From assembly GCF_023897015.1 (NCBI RefSeq), contig NZ_JAMHFY010000002.1, positions 1 through 64,000 of the forward strand: 64,000 bases of DNA. The letters run 5' to 3'. A program made the position numbers and the translations under genes. Shown piece by piece: positions 45,901 to 54,326 of this stretch. Each line of letters opens with the position of its first letter. The stretch's first letter is position 1. The DNA comes from Desulfosporosinus nitroreducens. GTDB lineage: Bacteria; Bacillota; Desulfitobacteriia; Desulfitobacteriales; Desulfitobacteriaceae. The notes under the pieces were generated by a model. It ran no database searches. It was not told where the DNA came from and worked only from the letters and a program-made list of their open reading frames with translations.

Positions 45901-46061
45901 TCGACGGCGTGGTCATCAAAGGTGATTCAAGACGAGCTACAGGGATTCACGTCAATCCAATCTTCCGCCTGGATGACAATCTGCGCGGTACACCATTAAG
46001 TGAACCTATTGGAGGAAGTGCATCATTCTACGATACGTGGGTAACGCTGCAAAAAGTATAA
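42915..46061 (+). CDS. Molybdopterin oxidoreductase catalytic subunit (TtrA/SrdA-like), Tat-exported
   Basis: 1048 residues, long for the DMSO reductase family and near the length of TtrA (tetrathionate) or SrdA (selenate). A twin-arginine signal LTRRDFLKSTAFLGG is at 9-23. Four cysteines for a [4Fe-4S] cluster: Cys64, Cys67, Cys71 and Cys115 (CLQCTVAC, LCPKGQ). SLCGQTSNKAW near residue 270 gives the probable Mo-ligand cysteine. The C-terminal molydopterin dinucleotide domain begins about residue 900. ATG 42915 follows GGAGGA inside the NrfD gene. With the PhnD-type sensor, tetrathionate is my first guess and selenate or another oxyanion the main alternatives. Confidence 0.85.
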   Translation: MESTPKGQLTRRDFLKSTAFLGGTGLLATQAGIFGKIGKANAATETNGDAYELAKPENVLYTCCLQCTVACSIKTKVYDGVLSKIDGNPYSPANMVPNLPYNLPLEDAVRVDGKLCPKGQAGIQHVYDPYRLRKVLKRAGARGSGKWNVIPFEQAVDEIVNGGQLFNEIGEDRQVPGLKDIAVLRDAKLAKDMAADIADLRKKKITVAQFQEKYKDHLDVLIDPNHPDLGPKNNQFLFQVGRIHNGRIEFTKRFVNNALGSVNWIEKTSLCGQTSNKAWVRSTMDYKEGKWTGGVKAPRPDWANIEFTLVLGTIVFEANYGPVQESEPITEGLASGRLKLAVADPRLTKVASKAWKWLPLKPGTDAALGLAMIRWILENSRYDQKYLENANSAAAKADGEPSWSDASYLVKVKDGRPGKYLRADEVGLGNKEQFVVYRSGNFVAVDPNDTEKPVEGDILVDTVFKEIQLKTSLQLVREEAFKQTLDQYAEITGLKVQDIIDVAREFTSHGKKAAVEFYRGSVKHTNGWYNAQALIALNYLIGNPDWKGGLVKPAGGWDYIGSKPNKPYDMGKLHPGKLSAFGVPITKETWQYEESTLFSGYPAKRPWYPFSGNVAQETWPSIADGYPYPIKAVLLSSHTPMYSVPGGTHQLRTLLDPQKVPLLIACDIVIGETSMYADYIFPDITYLERWSVGQGPHHVRVKSTAVRQPVIPALTETVEFDGEQLPMSLETLMMAISKKLNLSGFGSNAFGSGVPLKRPEDFYLKLMANVAYGDKEGDVVPEANDQELNLFTESRRHLSPAVFNEQAWQKAVKPEDWRKVVTVLNRGGRFESIDKAYVGSQQRYILGGIKRFYIEEVATSRHSMNGNYFSGYGIYQEIQDSMGKKIEVEGDLKLITHKEVFVTQSRTISNYWSELSLQPENYVQISRQDAQRLGLKNGDMVRVKSQSNPEGVQDLGNGQQRFVEGKVKTMEGIRPGVVAVSTGYGHWAFGSSDVVVDGVVIKGDSRRATGIHVNPIFRLDDNLRGTPLSEPIGGSASFYDTWVTLQKV

Positions 46062-46076
46062 GGTGATAGATTTACA

Positions 46077-46110
46077 AAAGCTGATCTGGTCTTGACTAGG
46101 TCAGCTTTTG
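46077..46110 (+). terminator. Terminator of the oxidoreductase operon
   Basis: AAAAGCTGATCT pairs with AGGTCAGCTTTT (one wobble) and is followed by TGTCTATTTG; it begins 15 bases after the stop. Confidence 0.8.
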
Positions 46111-46307
46111 TCTATTTGTTTAAGGGTTCCTCTCTGAATTAGTGGGTACCAGAAGCTTACAACAAGGACATAGCAGATAGCAAAAGTGACAGTCAATAAG
46201 ACGGATGCGATAGAGGATTGGGAAGATGAAAATAAGTCGACATAGTATGTATTTTTGGCAAGAGTGGGGGAAGGGTAAAGAATATAAACCGTGTATAAAT
46301 CTATTTG
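46101..46307 (-). pseudogene. C-terminal membrane-protein fragment, perhaps cytochrome bd subunit II
   Basis: The minus strand has an open stretch of about 65 codons without a start: YTVYILYPSPTLAKNTYY, SSSQSSIASVLLTVTFAICY and a last helix, ending at 46101. The SSSQSS before a final helix recalls the NASSSP block near the end of CydB-type oxidase subunits. The similarity is weak. Confidence 0.3.
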
Positions 46308-46310
46308 CTA

Positions 46311-47036
46311 AATTAGCAAAGCAAATGCAAAAGAAGCAAGTGTAAAATAGACACTTAATTTAAAGAAGGGAAACAAAATGAAACATTGTTCAAATGACTC
46401 AAGTAAAACAGTCGTGTGTGAACTTATTCGAATACTAATTATAGAAAACTATATTCATCAACTATACACTAAATAGGCATTTAGCGCATAGTTAAAACGA
46501 CAATAGAACTAACTCTCAGTAATACGGTAAAATCATCTTGTGAACAAGTTTAAACATAATCGGTTAAATTAGTTATTATGTTAATGTTTAGATGAGTTTG
46601 GTAAGTACAATGTGGCCATGCGTATATACTAACCCTATAAGTGTGGATTTCATGTATTAGATGGGTTTATACTGAACTAGACTCCACAAAGCATTACAGT
46701 GTATTCTAGAGGACGTTTTGTAAATGAAAGTCTTCAGCGGTTTAACATCAGGGAATTAGCAAACGAATTACAGAAAAACGTGCAACCTGATTTCTGGCTT
46801 TGTAATAAACATACCTGACTGTGTTACAGTCTACAATAATCCGAAGAACAGGAACTCTCGACAAAAATAGCCCAATCAGTTGATCTGGTTAACTATCAAT
46901 AGATTGGGCTATTTTAATGAGTACTCCCATTGGTAATTTACACGCTACTTTACATAATATCTATTATAGGACCCAATATAATAATTGAATCAATTTTATT
47001 CTGACCGTATTTTTCATTCTTGCTTGTTTAGTTTAT
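46311..47036. other. About 730-bp region without a supported gene
   Basis: A/T-rich. A possible 32-codon frame at 46378-46476 follows AGAAGGGA but its product matches nothing I know. A very strong hairpin at 46863-46916 shows that some transcript ends here. Confidence 0.5.
46863..46916. terminator. Bidirectional 14-bp terminator in a gene-free region
   Basis: AAAATAGCCCAATC and GATTGGGCTATTTT are exact complements with a T run on both strands; loop about 25 bases. Confidence 0.75.
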
Positions 47037-47068
47037 AAGTAACTTAAATTACATCCCTTTAAGTTACT
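47037..47068 (-). terminator. Terminator overlapping the stop of the zinc-ribbon gene
   Basis: AAGTAACTTAAA and TTTAAGTTACT form an 11-bp stem with a nine-base loop, at the 3' end of the minus-strand gene. Confidence 0.6.
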
Positions 47069-47270
47069 ATTTGTTTTCAGAAATTTCATCTATGTTTTCC
47101 ACATACAAAGAGATTTCACCACACTTAGGACAGATTGCAACTTTGGGTTTTTCTATCCTATTTGCAAAGATACCAGTACCTTTAGCGATTTTAATACCGT
47201 ACGCCGCTCCTTCAACTTTGATATCAAAACCCTCAAGCATTTCACATTGACACTGGCGACAAATCCTCAT
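47067..47270 (-). CDS. Small zinc-ribbon-like protein (67 aa)
   Basis: MRICRQCQCEMLEGFDIKVE opens the protein and CPKCGEISLYVEN is near the end, so two Cx2C-type knuckles enclose a 40-residue beta-rich part, as in nucleic-acid-binding zinc ribbons of Firmicutes. ATG 47270 follows GGGAGGGATAAGA; an upstream ATG at 47285 is closer to that site but gives no extra homology. Role unknown. Monocistronic. Confidence 0.75.
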   Translation of the reverse strand: MRICRQCQCEMLEGFDIKVEGAAYGIKIAKGTGIFANRIEKPKVAICPKCGEISLYVENIDEISENK

Positions 47271-47930
47271 TCTTATCCCTCCCATCTAATATTATCTTGA
47301 TATTCTTTGTTTCGTCTTATCTATAGATAATGGGCCGCTGGTATTTATAAACAACATTGCGAACTATTTTTTATATCGGTTGCTGTGATATGCTGATAGT
47401 TTGATCAACATCCCCCATTCCCTCTATCCTGTCGTACTGTCCAGGTACATCGTCTGTTTTGTTAAGAAACCTCGCCAATGCCGGATACTCCCATTTCCTC
47501 GGCAAGTGCCAAAATCTCGCCTTTCATCCAATTGGCATTGTGTCCCAACAGTTGACCTTGACTACAGTATAACTCGTTGAAGCATAAAAAAATGGCTCCC
47601 TAAAGGAAGGGAACCACAAAAATTTTTTATAGCTATCGAACCATTTGGCTGTGATGATAGCTGAGATGTCTCAAGTCGCTTTCCGCGTGCTTCACCTCAA
47701 ACGGCTTATGAAGCACCTCTCCAAAAAGATGTCTGACAAAAGCTATATAAACCCCAATTTGATAAACTTTTGAAATCGGAAAAAATACCGGTTGAATCGA
47801 TGGTTTGACTGTGGTAGATGCTAAAGTGCTTGATCCGAACTGGATGTCCTTAGTCTTTTATCATGTTAATTGGCTTAATATTAAATAAACCCTTACTTAT
47901 GACTCAGTATGGGTTAGGATTCTATATTAG
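47271..47930. other. 660-bp region with only a decayed minus-strand piece
   Basis: 47633-47790 on the minus strand reads FPISKVYQIGVYIAFVRHLF then GEVLHKPFEVKHAESDLRHL to a stop, but has no start; family unknown. A hairpin GGCTCCCT/AGGGAACC with flanking A and T runs lies at 47593-47618. Nothing else is supported. Confidence 0.4.
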
Positions 47931-48830
47931 TTATATATTTGTCAAAGCAAGCTGATCCTTGGGCAATGCTTTTAATGTACCATCTGTATTTAGCACATTG
48001 CGCCATGTATACTGTGGTTCATAACCAAGAATCTTACGAGCCTTATCTATCGCCATTAAGGTTTCATAGCCTTGTATAACTCTCTTTAACAATACATTTG
48101 GGAAAAACCTATTTACTAGATCCTGGCTAAGATCTGGCATAATCGTATCTGGAGCAGTGATATGAAAGACTTGATTTCCCAAATTACTAGTCTCTACAGC
48201 AAGAAGACAAGCTTTTGCAGCATCACGAACATCGCAGTAAGCCCATGCATTTTTCTTTTCAACATCCTTTTGCTGATCATTCCAGTGCATTACAGGAATT
48301 TTTATATATTCATCAGGCTCATATATATTTGCAAAACGAAGTGCAACTATCTGTGTGTTAGTAAGATTATAATACATTCCTGAGAGGTATTCAGTTAATA
48401 GCTTTGCCATAGCGTATGACGACTTTACTACATTCGGATGCTCTTCGTCTAACGGAAGGTAATTAAGTTGTTCCGGTACAAAAGGATATCCTAAAACAGT
48501 TTCACTTGATGCCCATACAAGCTTAGGAATTTTAAGGTCTTTACAAGCTTCAAGGATATTAAAATTAACCAGCATATTATTTTCAAATATAGCCTGTGAT
48601 GTATTCCTAACATCCGTAGGGATATTTGCAAGATGTACTACTGCATTACTTCCCATCAAAAGCTGGCATACCTGACCATAATCACGCAATTCAGCTTGAA
48701 TAAAGTTTTTAGATGCAGATTCCTCTGTCAATATTCTATCTGAAGCTATAACCTCATGACCAGCACCTAAGATTACCCTTACAGACCATCTCCCGATTTT
48801 ACCAGCTGCCCCTGTCACCACTACTTTCAT
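47931..48830 (-). CDS. NAD(P)-dependent epimerase/dehydratase
   Basis: 299 residues, extended short-chain dehydrogenase: Rossmann motif VTGAAGKIGRWSV (about 5-17), VVHLANIPTD, catalytic SSYAMAKLLTEYLS with the YxxxK pair, and RFANIYEP. Substrate unknown, probably a nucleotide sugar. ATG 48830 follows AGAGGAAGATCTG and starts exactly at the first beta strand; an upstream start at 48854 is less likely. Confidence 0.88.
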   Translation of the reverse strand: MKVVVTGAAGKIGRWSVRVILGAGHEVIASDRILTEESASKNFIQAELRDYGQVCQLLMGSNAVVHLANIPTDVRNTSQAIFENNMLVNFNILEACKDLKIPKLVWASSETVLGYPFVPEQLNYLPLDEEHPNVVKSSYAMAKLLTEYLSGMYYNLTNTQIVALRFANIYEPDEYIKIPVMHWNDQQKDVEKKNAWAYCDVRDAAKACLLAVETSNLGNQVFHITAPDTIMPDLSQDLVNRFFPNVLLKRVIQGYETLMAIDKARKILGYEPQYTWRNVLNTDGTLKALPKDQLALTNI

Positions 48831-48968
48831 CAGATCTTCCTCTTTTCTCCGCATTTTCCATATTAGGATATCCCTTTTAGGACCTTTTATGCTATCCCAT
48901 CAGAGGCGCGTCTAAAGTAGTAAAACTTATAATAAGCATTTAGAGAAGAAAAAAATGAACTCGCCTGA

Positions 48969-49118
48969 TTAAAGTAACTTCATAATTTCTTTGATAATGG
49001 CTACATCAGAGAGATGAGAAAGGCTACTTGGAACTCTTTGAAACGAACCATTATAAAACCTCAATTCATAAACTAATTCAAGAGTTTTTGCTATAACGAG
49101 GTTTTCTTTTCCGCTACG
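48969..49118 (-). pseudogene. C-terminal coding remnant, family unknown
   Basis: About 48 codons without a start: GKENLVIAKTLELVYELRFY, then SFQRVPSSLSHLSDVAIIKE, ending at 48969. It reads like a real protein tail. The rest of 48831-49245 has no gene I can support. Confidence 0.35.
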
Positions 49119-49245
49119 TTAAATTAGGGTATCGTAGAAAAGTTATTTACATCACCTCGGAATAACCCTAGATATCTTTGACCTCATGAGAGCGCTCAAT
49201 AAATGACTAAAAGTGTTTTTAGAGCATCTTCTTAAAAAATCAAAA

Positions 49246-49273
49246 CCAGTGTAGTTAACTTTACCTACACTGG
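49246..49273 (-). terminator. Bidirectional terminator
   Basis: CCAGTGTAG and CTACACTGG around ten bases; T-rich on both sides (CTATTTTTC on plus; TTTTGATTTTTT on minus). It serves the minus-strand gene at 49293. Confidence 0.8.
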
Positions 49274-49292
49274 CTATTTTTCTTGCTTAGCT

Positions 49293-49943
49293 CTAATAGC
49301 TTTCTACCTTTTGCAATATGGTTGCGTTTCCTAGATCTCCGGGTGAAGGAAAGAGAATGTCTGGACACAGGTTCACTCCGGCCTTACGATAGGCTTCAGC
49401 CCAGAGCGTTGAACAAAGAATGTTGTTACCCGCCTTATAAGCCCATTTCCAATGAAGCAAATATCTGGAAGCTTCCCAGAGTACAAGTTTATAATCATAC
49501 TTCGTTCCTATTTTATTAACAATATGCTCAACAATTTTTCTTCGTTGTTCATCCGTTAAATCCTTACAGGTAAATATATCTGCATGTCCAGTGTACGACC
49601 TCAGTTTCTGGAATCCGGTTCTCTTAAACGGGAGAATATCAACCGCTTCATCAAGATTTACTACACCTGCAACATGAGTATACGGGCTTCCAGTAATTAT
49701 TCGGATTATCTTGTCAATCCAAGTGTTGCCCCGAACTAAAAGAATGTCTCCAGGCTGAACCTTGGCAGATATAACACATGAGCCATCATCTAAAATAGTC
49801 TCTGTTGAACTTGGTATTGGACCAAGAATACTTTTGTCTTCATAAGAATACCCAAACCGAAAAGGACAATGGGACAGAGTCCAAACCCGTAGTAACACAA
49901 GACCTATAGGAAATAAGAAAGTTTTCTTTATAATTCTTAACAC
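49293..49943 (-). CDS. YiiX-like permuted NlpC/P60 cysteine hydrolase
   Basis: 216 residues. After an N-terminal hydrophobic stretch, the core shows VQPGDILLVRG, SPYTHVAGVVN (histidine), and ILCSTLWAEAYRKAG (cysteine), the permuted NlpC/P60 order of YiiX/YebB-type amidases or peptidases. The product may be membrane-tethered and act on the envelope. ATG 49943 follows GGAGGAAATTAGG. Confidence 0.75.
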   Translation of the reverse strand: MLRIIKKTFLFPIGLVLLRVWTLSHCPFRFGYSYEDKSILGPIPSSTETILDDGSCVISAKVQPGDILLVRGNTWIDKIIRIITGSPYTHVAGVVNLDEAVDILPFKRTGFQKLRSYTGHADIFTCKDLTDEQRRKIVEHIVNKIGTKYDYKLVLWEASRYLLHWKWAYKAGNNILCSTLWAEAYRKAGVNLCPDILFPSPGDLGNATILQKVESY

Positions 49944-50399
49944 CTAATTTCCTCCTGCACTCACTTAGCATTATTGTTGTTCAAGGTAATCTTCTAAAGA
50001 CTTAGTATCTTCACAAGAACAACAATTTATGAGTTTGACATATCATATAATGCGTTAATCAGATGCTAAGAGAGGCATTAAGAACGATGTCTAGAATGTC
50101 AATTATGTTTGTCCTAAAGTTATTGTAGATAACTACTTACTTCAAATGCCCTACAATAACGAAAGCGACCTTCTAGGTCGCTTTTACGGCTTATTAACCC
50201 TAATATGTATGGTTATTTGTTTCCACCACTTTGGTCATGTCCGACCCCCATTACCATATTCAAGTATAACGCTATATTCACAGTCAACCTTACCCTAGCA
50301 ATATACGAAGAAAATTCATATATGTGTAATGAAGACCACTGTTGAATTGGACCCTCAAATAAAACCAGGGAACTACTCCCCCATTTACCTCATATTAAT
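49944..50399. other. 456-bp gene-free region with a terminator
   Basis: AAAGCGACC-TTCTA-GGTCGCTTT with a following T at 50162-50181 is a good plus-strand terminator, itself preceded by a larger inverted repeat (TTATTGTAG...CTACAATAA, 50119-50159). No gene precedes it on the plus strand. Confidence 0.55.
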
Positions 50400-50807
50400 T
50401 TATTTTAGCGTAGAAATATTTCCTGTAACTTTATTAACCGCTCCCTTTGCTCCATAAATACAAATACCTAGATAGGATAAGCCGTCCGCGTCTTCGTTTT
50501 CCATTTTATTAACGTAATCATCATAGCTTTTGCTTTGTTGAGCAAGGGTTGAAAAATCAATTACTATTAGCTCACTGTTGCTTTCTGCCTTAAGATTATT
50601 GTATATTTTCTTTATTTGCTCCCTTGTAGCAGATAGGATAGGCATATTAATATTTGTTATCCCTAAATGAATATTCTCATTGTTGTCTTTTACTGGGGGC
50701 CCAATTAATCCCGCAATATTACTTCCTAAGCTAAGCCCTAAAGCTGCTGATGTATTGGCAATAAGGCCAAGTGGCAATTCATTATCAACAATAATTACTG
50801 TTTTCAT
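50400..50807 (-). CDS. DUF2000 family protein
   Basis: 135 residues, TVIIVDNELPLGLIANTSAA at the start, GLIGPPVKDNNENIHLGITN in the middle, SYLGICIYGAKGAVNKVTG at the end; DUF2000 (PF09391), possibly a peptidyl-tRNA-hydrolase-2-like fold. ATG 50807 follows AAGGGAGGTTGCTTAA. Function unknown. Confidence 0.85.
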   Translation of the reverse strand: MKTVIIVDNELPLGLIANTSAALGLSLGSNIAGLIGPPVKDNNENIHLGITNINMPILSATREQIKKIYNNLKAESNSELIVIDFSTLAQQSKSYDDYVNKMENEDADGLSYLGICIYGAKGAVNKVTGNISTLK

Positions 50808-51029
50808 TTAAGCAACCTCCCTTTTATATGCAATAAAACCGCCCTTTTCAACCCATGCATAAAATTGAAGAGGATAACCTTTTGCAAAGAAAAGATTATC
50901 CTCTTATTATAAATATAATTTAATGATTTCTATTGTAAAAAATTGCGTTTTAATTAATTAAGATGATTCTATATAGAAAAATATTTAAGCTTAGTCAACT
51001 ATCCCTACTCGAGAAAGTTATAAAGCGGA

Positions 51030-51281
51030 TCATAAATTCCTTCCCAGTGATCCATACCCGTAGTTATATCCACAACCGTTACCATCAACAAATAACAAAT
51101 CATTGTACTGCGACTTACAGGCTACAGCCAACTGTCTCGCCACAGCGCCCTCAGCATCTGCGATATCCTCCTCCATATCACGCAGGTATTGGTCCAGCAT
51201 CTTTTCCGGGTCCTCTGCCTTATCCAGCAGCGAGTTAAGATTTGCTCTGATGTTGTCACTAACCCTCTTAAATAAACCCAT
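51030..51281 (-). pseudogene. Truncated PspA/IM30 (phage shock protein A) gene
   Basis: The first 56 residues are PspA (MGLFKRVSDNIRANLNSLLD, EDPEKMLDQYLRDMEEDIAD, AEGAVARQLAVACK), after which the sequence turns into an unrelated tail (DLLFVDGNGCGYNYGYGS) and stops. A complete PspA has about 220 residues. ATG 51281 keeps an excellent AAAGGAGAG. The product would lack most of the coiled coil. Confidence 0.8.
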
Positions 51282-51417
51282 AAAACTTCTCTCCTTTACG
51301 TATAGACTTAGAAATTCTACTATATACCTCTCCTTCTTATTAGTTAGTTCCTAACCCATCAAACTACTTCGGTTATTCATATCCAAAGGGCAATCTGGAA
51401 TCATAGCTGAATAGAGG

Positions 51418-51516
51418 TCATTTAGGCAATAAACTTAGACCAAAGATCAAAAGTAAGGATAATCCAATAAATATCAATTCATCCCTATACTTATTAAAAC
51501 TACTTCTGTTAAACAT
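51418..51516 (-). CDS. Small single-helix membrane protein (32 aa)
   Basis: A 32-codon gene with a strong AGGAGG seven bases before ATG 51516. The product has a charged N-terminus (MFNRSSFNKYRDE) and a single membrane helix (LIFIGLSLLLIFGLSLL). It resembles tiny sporulation-linked membrane peptides of Firmicutes but I cannot assign it. Confidence 0.55.
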   Translation of the reverse strand: MFNRSSFNKYRDELIFIGLSLLLIFGLSLLPK

Positions 51517-51946
51517 AATATTCGCCTCCTGTTTTTTGAGAATAATAGACTAGCTCTAAGGGGCTGTGCACCTCATTTCCCAATATTAGGAATGGATATT
51601 GAGCTATATTCAGTTTCCATGTGAAAAAAGAGATTACGACCCTATTTATATAGAGGGTTTGAGTTAGTCAAAAGGTTACAGAATTTCCTTACTTTATAAA
51701 TATTTTTTTTTGATATCACAAAATGATTTAATCGATTGTGGTATTTTTATTTTAATTGTTTTCGTAATTCAATTTATCTTTAATACATATATAAGCAACC
51801 GAAGCCAGTTTTCCCCAAATGAAATCTGGCTTCGGTTGCTTATATATCCCTCAAGGAGTATGGCCTGATGAAAAGAGTTTTTCCGTTGAAAAGCCATAAT
51901 CCTATAAATTGTACTCACTATTTAATGACGCTACTAAAAAGTATGC
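51517..51946. other. 430-bp region with a 22-bp perfect hairpin
   Basis: 51787-51808 (ATATATAAGCAACCGAAGCC...) and 51826-51847 are exact complements around a 17-base loop. No T tract follows on either strand. No gene is supported in the rest. Confidence 0.65.
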
Positions 51947-52195
51947 CTACAAAGGAAGTAAACTTGATTTCACTTTATATTTACTATGCTTATTATGGCG
52001 CTTAGCAGTTTCTGGAGCTTCGGTGTTTAATAAAACATCATCTATCTCTATCTCTGCGTAATCTCCCTCAGGAACATTAATACACTGGCAACAATTATCA
52101 CATTGTTTCGTTGGATCAAGATCACAAAGATCGCACTCCCCGCATTCAGTGCAAACACGATCTTCCAATAAACAGGGCTCTCCTAGGCTATTCAA
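51947..52195 (-). CDS. Cysteine-rich small protein (82 aa), unknown function
   Basis: Residues about 14-40 hold nine cysteines (CLLEDRVCTECGECDLCDLD, then CDNCCQCI), followed by an acidic part and a basic tail. It could bind zinc or an Fe-S cluster. TTG 52195 is chosen because TTGGAGG at 52204-52210 is the binding site; an upstream TTG at 52210 lies in it. Encoded next to dacA-like and M23 peptidase genes in the same direction, all with separate gaps. Confidence 0.65.
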   Translation of the reverse strand: MNSLGEPCLLEDRVCTECGECDLCDLDPTKQCDNCCQCINVPEGDYAEIEIDDVLLNTEAPETAKRHNKHSKYKVKSSLLPL

Positions 52196-52239
52196 TTTCC
52201 AAACCTCCAATTAATCCATTATTAATGATAGTAATAATA

Positions 52240-53262
52240 CTAAAATATTCCCGGACTCAAGATAAGCGATCTTGGGTCATCTGCCAGACCTTGCAGGGCA
52301 GCTTTTGAGCGCTGTTCAGCCCAAGCTTCATCAAGTAATTTGATAGTATCTCTATAACGCTCCTTGCTCCCTAACAGGACAAGTAACAAATCCCCGTCGG
52401 GTCTTGAGACATAAGAAACAAGACATTGTCCAGCTGCAGTCGTTGTCCCTGTTTTCAGACCCTGGTCTCCCGGATATATCTCTAGAAGACGATTAGTATT
52501 CTGCACATAAGACTCACGAGATACCCCTTGTGCGTCTTTCCATTGAACATGGGCATTTGTTTGTTTAACGTATTCTTTGAGTGTATCATTATTAACAAAT
52601 TCTCTTGAGATTTTGCTAAGGTCATTGGCGCTAGTATATTGGTTGGGATCCGGCAATCCATGAGGGTTGGTAAAGTGTGTGTTTTGACATCCCAGACTAG
52701 CTGCATATTCGTTCATTTGCTGAGCAAAAGCTGGAATTGAACCACCTGCTTTGACTGCTAAAGCTGCTGCCGCATCATTTGAACTGTTGACATATAAGGC
52801 AGTTAAAAGATCATGAACTGATATTTGATCACCCGGTCTCAGCCCAAGTCGTGAACCTTCAACATTCACTTCTGTACCGACTTTCACGATATCCGTCCCT
52901 TTTAAGTTCTTGACTGCAACAAGACCAGTAATAAGTTTTAATGTACTTGCTGGGGCGCGTTGTACATCAGCATTATGGGATCTTAAAATCTTATTGGTAT
53001 GTGGATCAATAAGAACGTAGCTTTCATCATCTGTTGATAGTTCAGCAGATGATGAACCAGCCTTAATTGAATCAGAAGGTTGGGTCTCATCGATTATTGA
53101 TGTTATTAGAGAATTAGCGAGGGAATTGGCACCAGCAGGACTTAAATAACGAAATCCAATAATCGACATCACAATGACAGTGATAAGCAAGGTCATTTTT
53201 ATCACTTTTCTGGACTTTCTTTTAGACTTTGATTTTGAAATACGATATTCCGGATGTTTCAA
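52240..53262 (-). CDS. D-alanyl-D-alanine carboxypeptidase (DacA/PBP5-like)
   Basis: 340 residues. A basic N-terminus and one membrane helix (about 22-40) are followed by a class-A-type penicillin-binding fold: active-site STLK (Ser106, Lys109), second motif SSN (in NSSNDAAAALA) and KTGT. It trims the terminal D-Ala from peptidoglycan stem peptides outside the membrane. The usual C-terminal PBP5 anchor domain is missing or short, so the N-terminal helix probably anchors it. Confidence 0.9.
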   Translation of the reverse strand: MKHPEYRISKSKSKRKSRKVIKMTLLITVIVMSIIGFRYLSPAGANSLANSLITSIIDETQPSDSIKAGSSSAELSTDDESYVLIDPHTNKILRSHNADVQRAPASTLKLITGLVAVKNLKGTDIVKVGTEVNVEGSRLGLRPGDQISVHDLLTALYVNSSNDAAAALAVKAGGSIPAFAQQMNEYAASLGCQNTHFTNPHGLPDPNQYTSANDLSKISREFVNNDTLKEYVKQTNAHVQWKDAQGVSRESYVQNTNRLLEIYPGDQGLKTGTTTAAGQCLVSYVSRPDGDLLLVLLGSKERYRDTIKLLDEAWAEQRSKAALQGLADDPRSLILSPGIF

Positions 53263-53416
53263 AAAATTAACCCCTCTTTTGAAAAGACATGTTTTCTATT
53301 TTCTAAATTCCATTGTTCTCTATGTTTTTTAGACTTTTATACAAACAACGCTATTATAACTAATTTAAAGCATCGAGGCAAGTTTCACACTAGAGTATTG
53401 TTATGAAATGAGACAA

Positions 53417-54217
53417 CTAAGACTTCTCCCCTCTCTCCCACATATGCCACACTGCCAAAAAAGGATAGGGATTAGTCCATTCTCCATTCGGCAGTTCTAT
53501 ACCGAAATGAAGGTGGTCAGGTGTTGTTAAAGCATCTCCGGTATGTCCCATCCCTCCTATGAACTCCCCCGCCTCGATTCGTTCCCCCTTCACGAGTGTT
53601 GGAGAAATATACTGCAGATGAGCGTAATAATAATAATTCCCATCATCTCCACGTACACCGACACGTTCACCGCCTAGCCGATTCCACCCTAATTGTTCGA
53701 TTTTCCCCCCACAACTACTGATGATATACGTCCCTTCTTTTCCAAAGAGATCGGTTCCTTCATGCCTGCGTGCCCCACCCTCTCGATCTGCCCCATAACT
53801 ATCTTCATACCAAGTGGTTCCTGCGACCGGAAAAGTATATTTATTAGGATGATAATATGAATATTCCCTTAGAATTTCACGATGTCTGCGAATTGCTTTT
53901 ATTGTATCGGCGGAGATCATACCCCAATTCAGGTCTGACATAGTGATATTATCCTGAAGTTGGTCAATAAGCATTTGAGCCTCATTTTTAGGGATTGTCG
54001 AATGTATTGCTAAAAGATCCTCATAAGCGATATGCGGGGATTTCTGATTTTCTTGTACGCATTGTTTCACTTGCGAAGGAGATATGGTATTTAAATATTG
54101 ATATACGTCTGGAGGAATGTTGGGTGGACGATGAAGTACCAGCCAAATGATTATTGCTAAAACAACTAAAAGACTTATCTGTGCCAATCCACTTACAATT
54201 TTCAAAGGAATTCTCAT
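53417..54217 (-). CDS. M23-family (LytM-type) metallopeptidase
   Basis: 266 residues, N-terminal membrane helix (about 8-28). The zinc site is formed by HEGTDLFGK (H-x3-D) and HLHFGIELPNG (HxH) in the C-terminal half, as in LytM/SpoIIQ-type peptidases. It may cut peptidoglycan cross bridges; some family members in spore formers act in sporulation. Confidence 0.88.
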   Translation of the reverse strand: MRIPLKIVSGLAQISLLVVLAIIIWLVLHRPPNIPPDVYQYLNTISPSQVKQCVQENQKSPHIAYEDLLAIHSTIPKNEAQMLIDQLQDNITMSDLNWGMISADTIKAIRRHREILREYSYYHPNKYTFPVAGTTWYEDSYGADREGGARRHEGTDLFGKEGTYIISSCGGKIEQLGWNRLGGERVGVRGDDGNYYYYAHLQYISPTLVKGERIEAGEFIGGMGHTGDALTTPDHLHFGIELPNGEWTNPYPFLAVWHMWERGEKS

Positions 54218-54257
54218 AGATTTTATACCTGCTCTCTTTTAAAATTTTTAAACATAA

Positions 54258-54297
54258 CGAACATTTGTTTGCACTTTGTTAGAATGAATGGTACAAT
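54258..54297 (+). promoter_or_regulatory. lexA promoter with SOS box
   Basis: CGAACATTTGTTTG (54258-54271) matches the Gram-positive LexA box CGAAC-N4-GTTYG and overlaps the -35 TTGCAC (54269-54274). A -10 TACAAT (54292-54297) is 17 bases on. LexA should thus repress itself. Confidence 0.88.
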
Positions 54298-54326
54298 ATT
54301 CCTGAAAAGATGGGGGTGTTTTTTTT

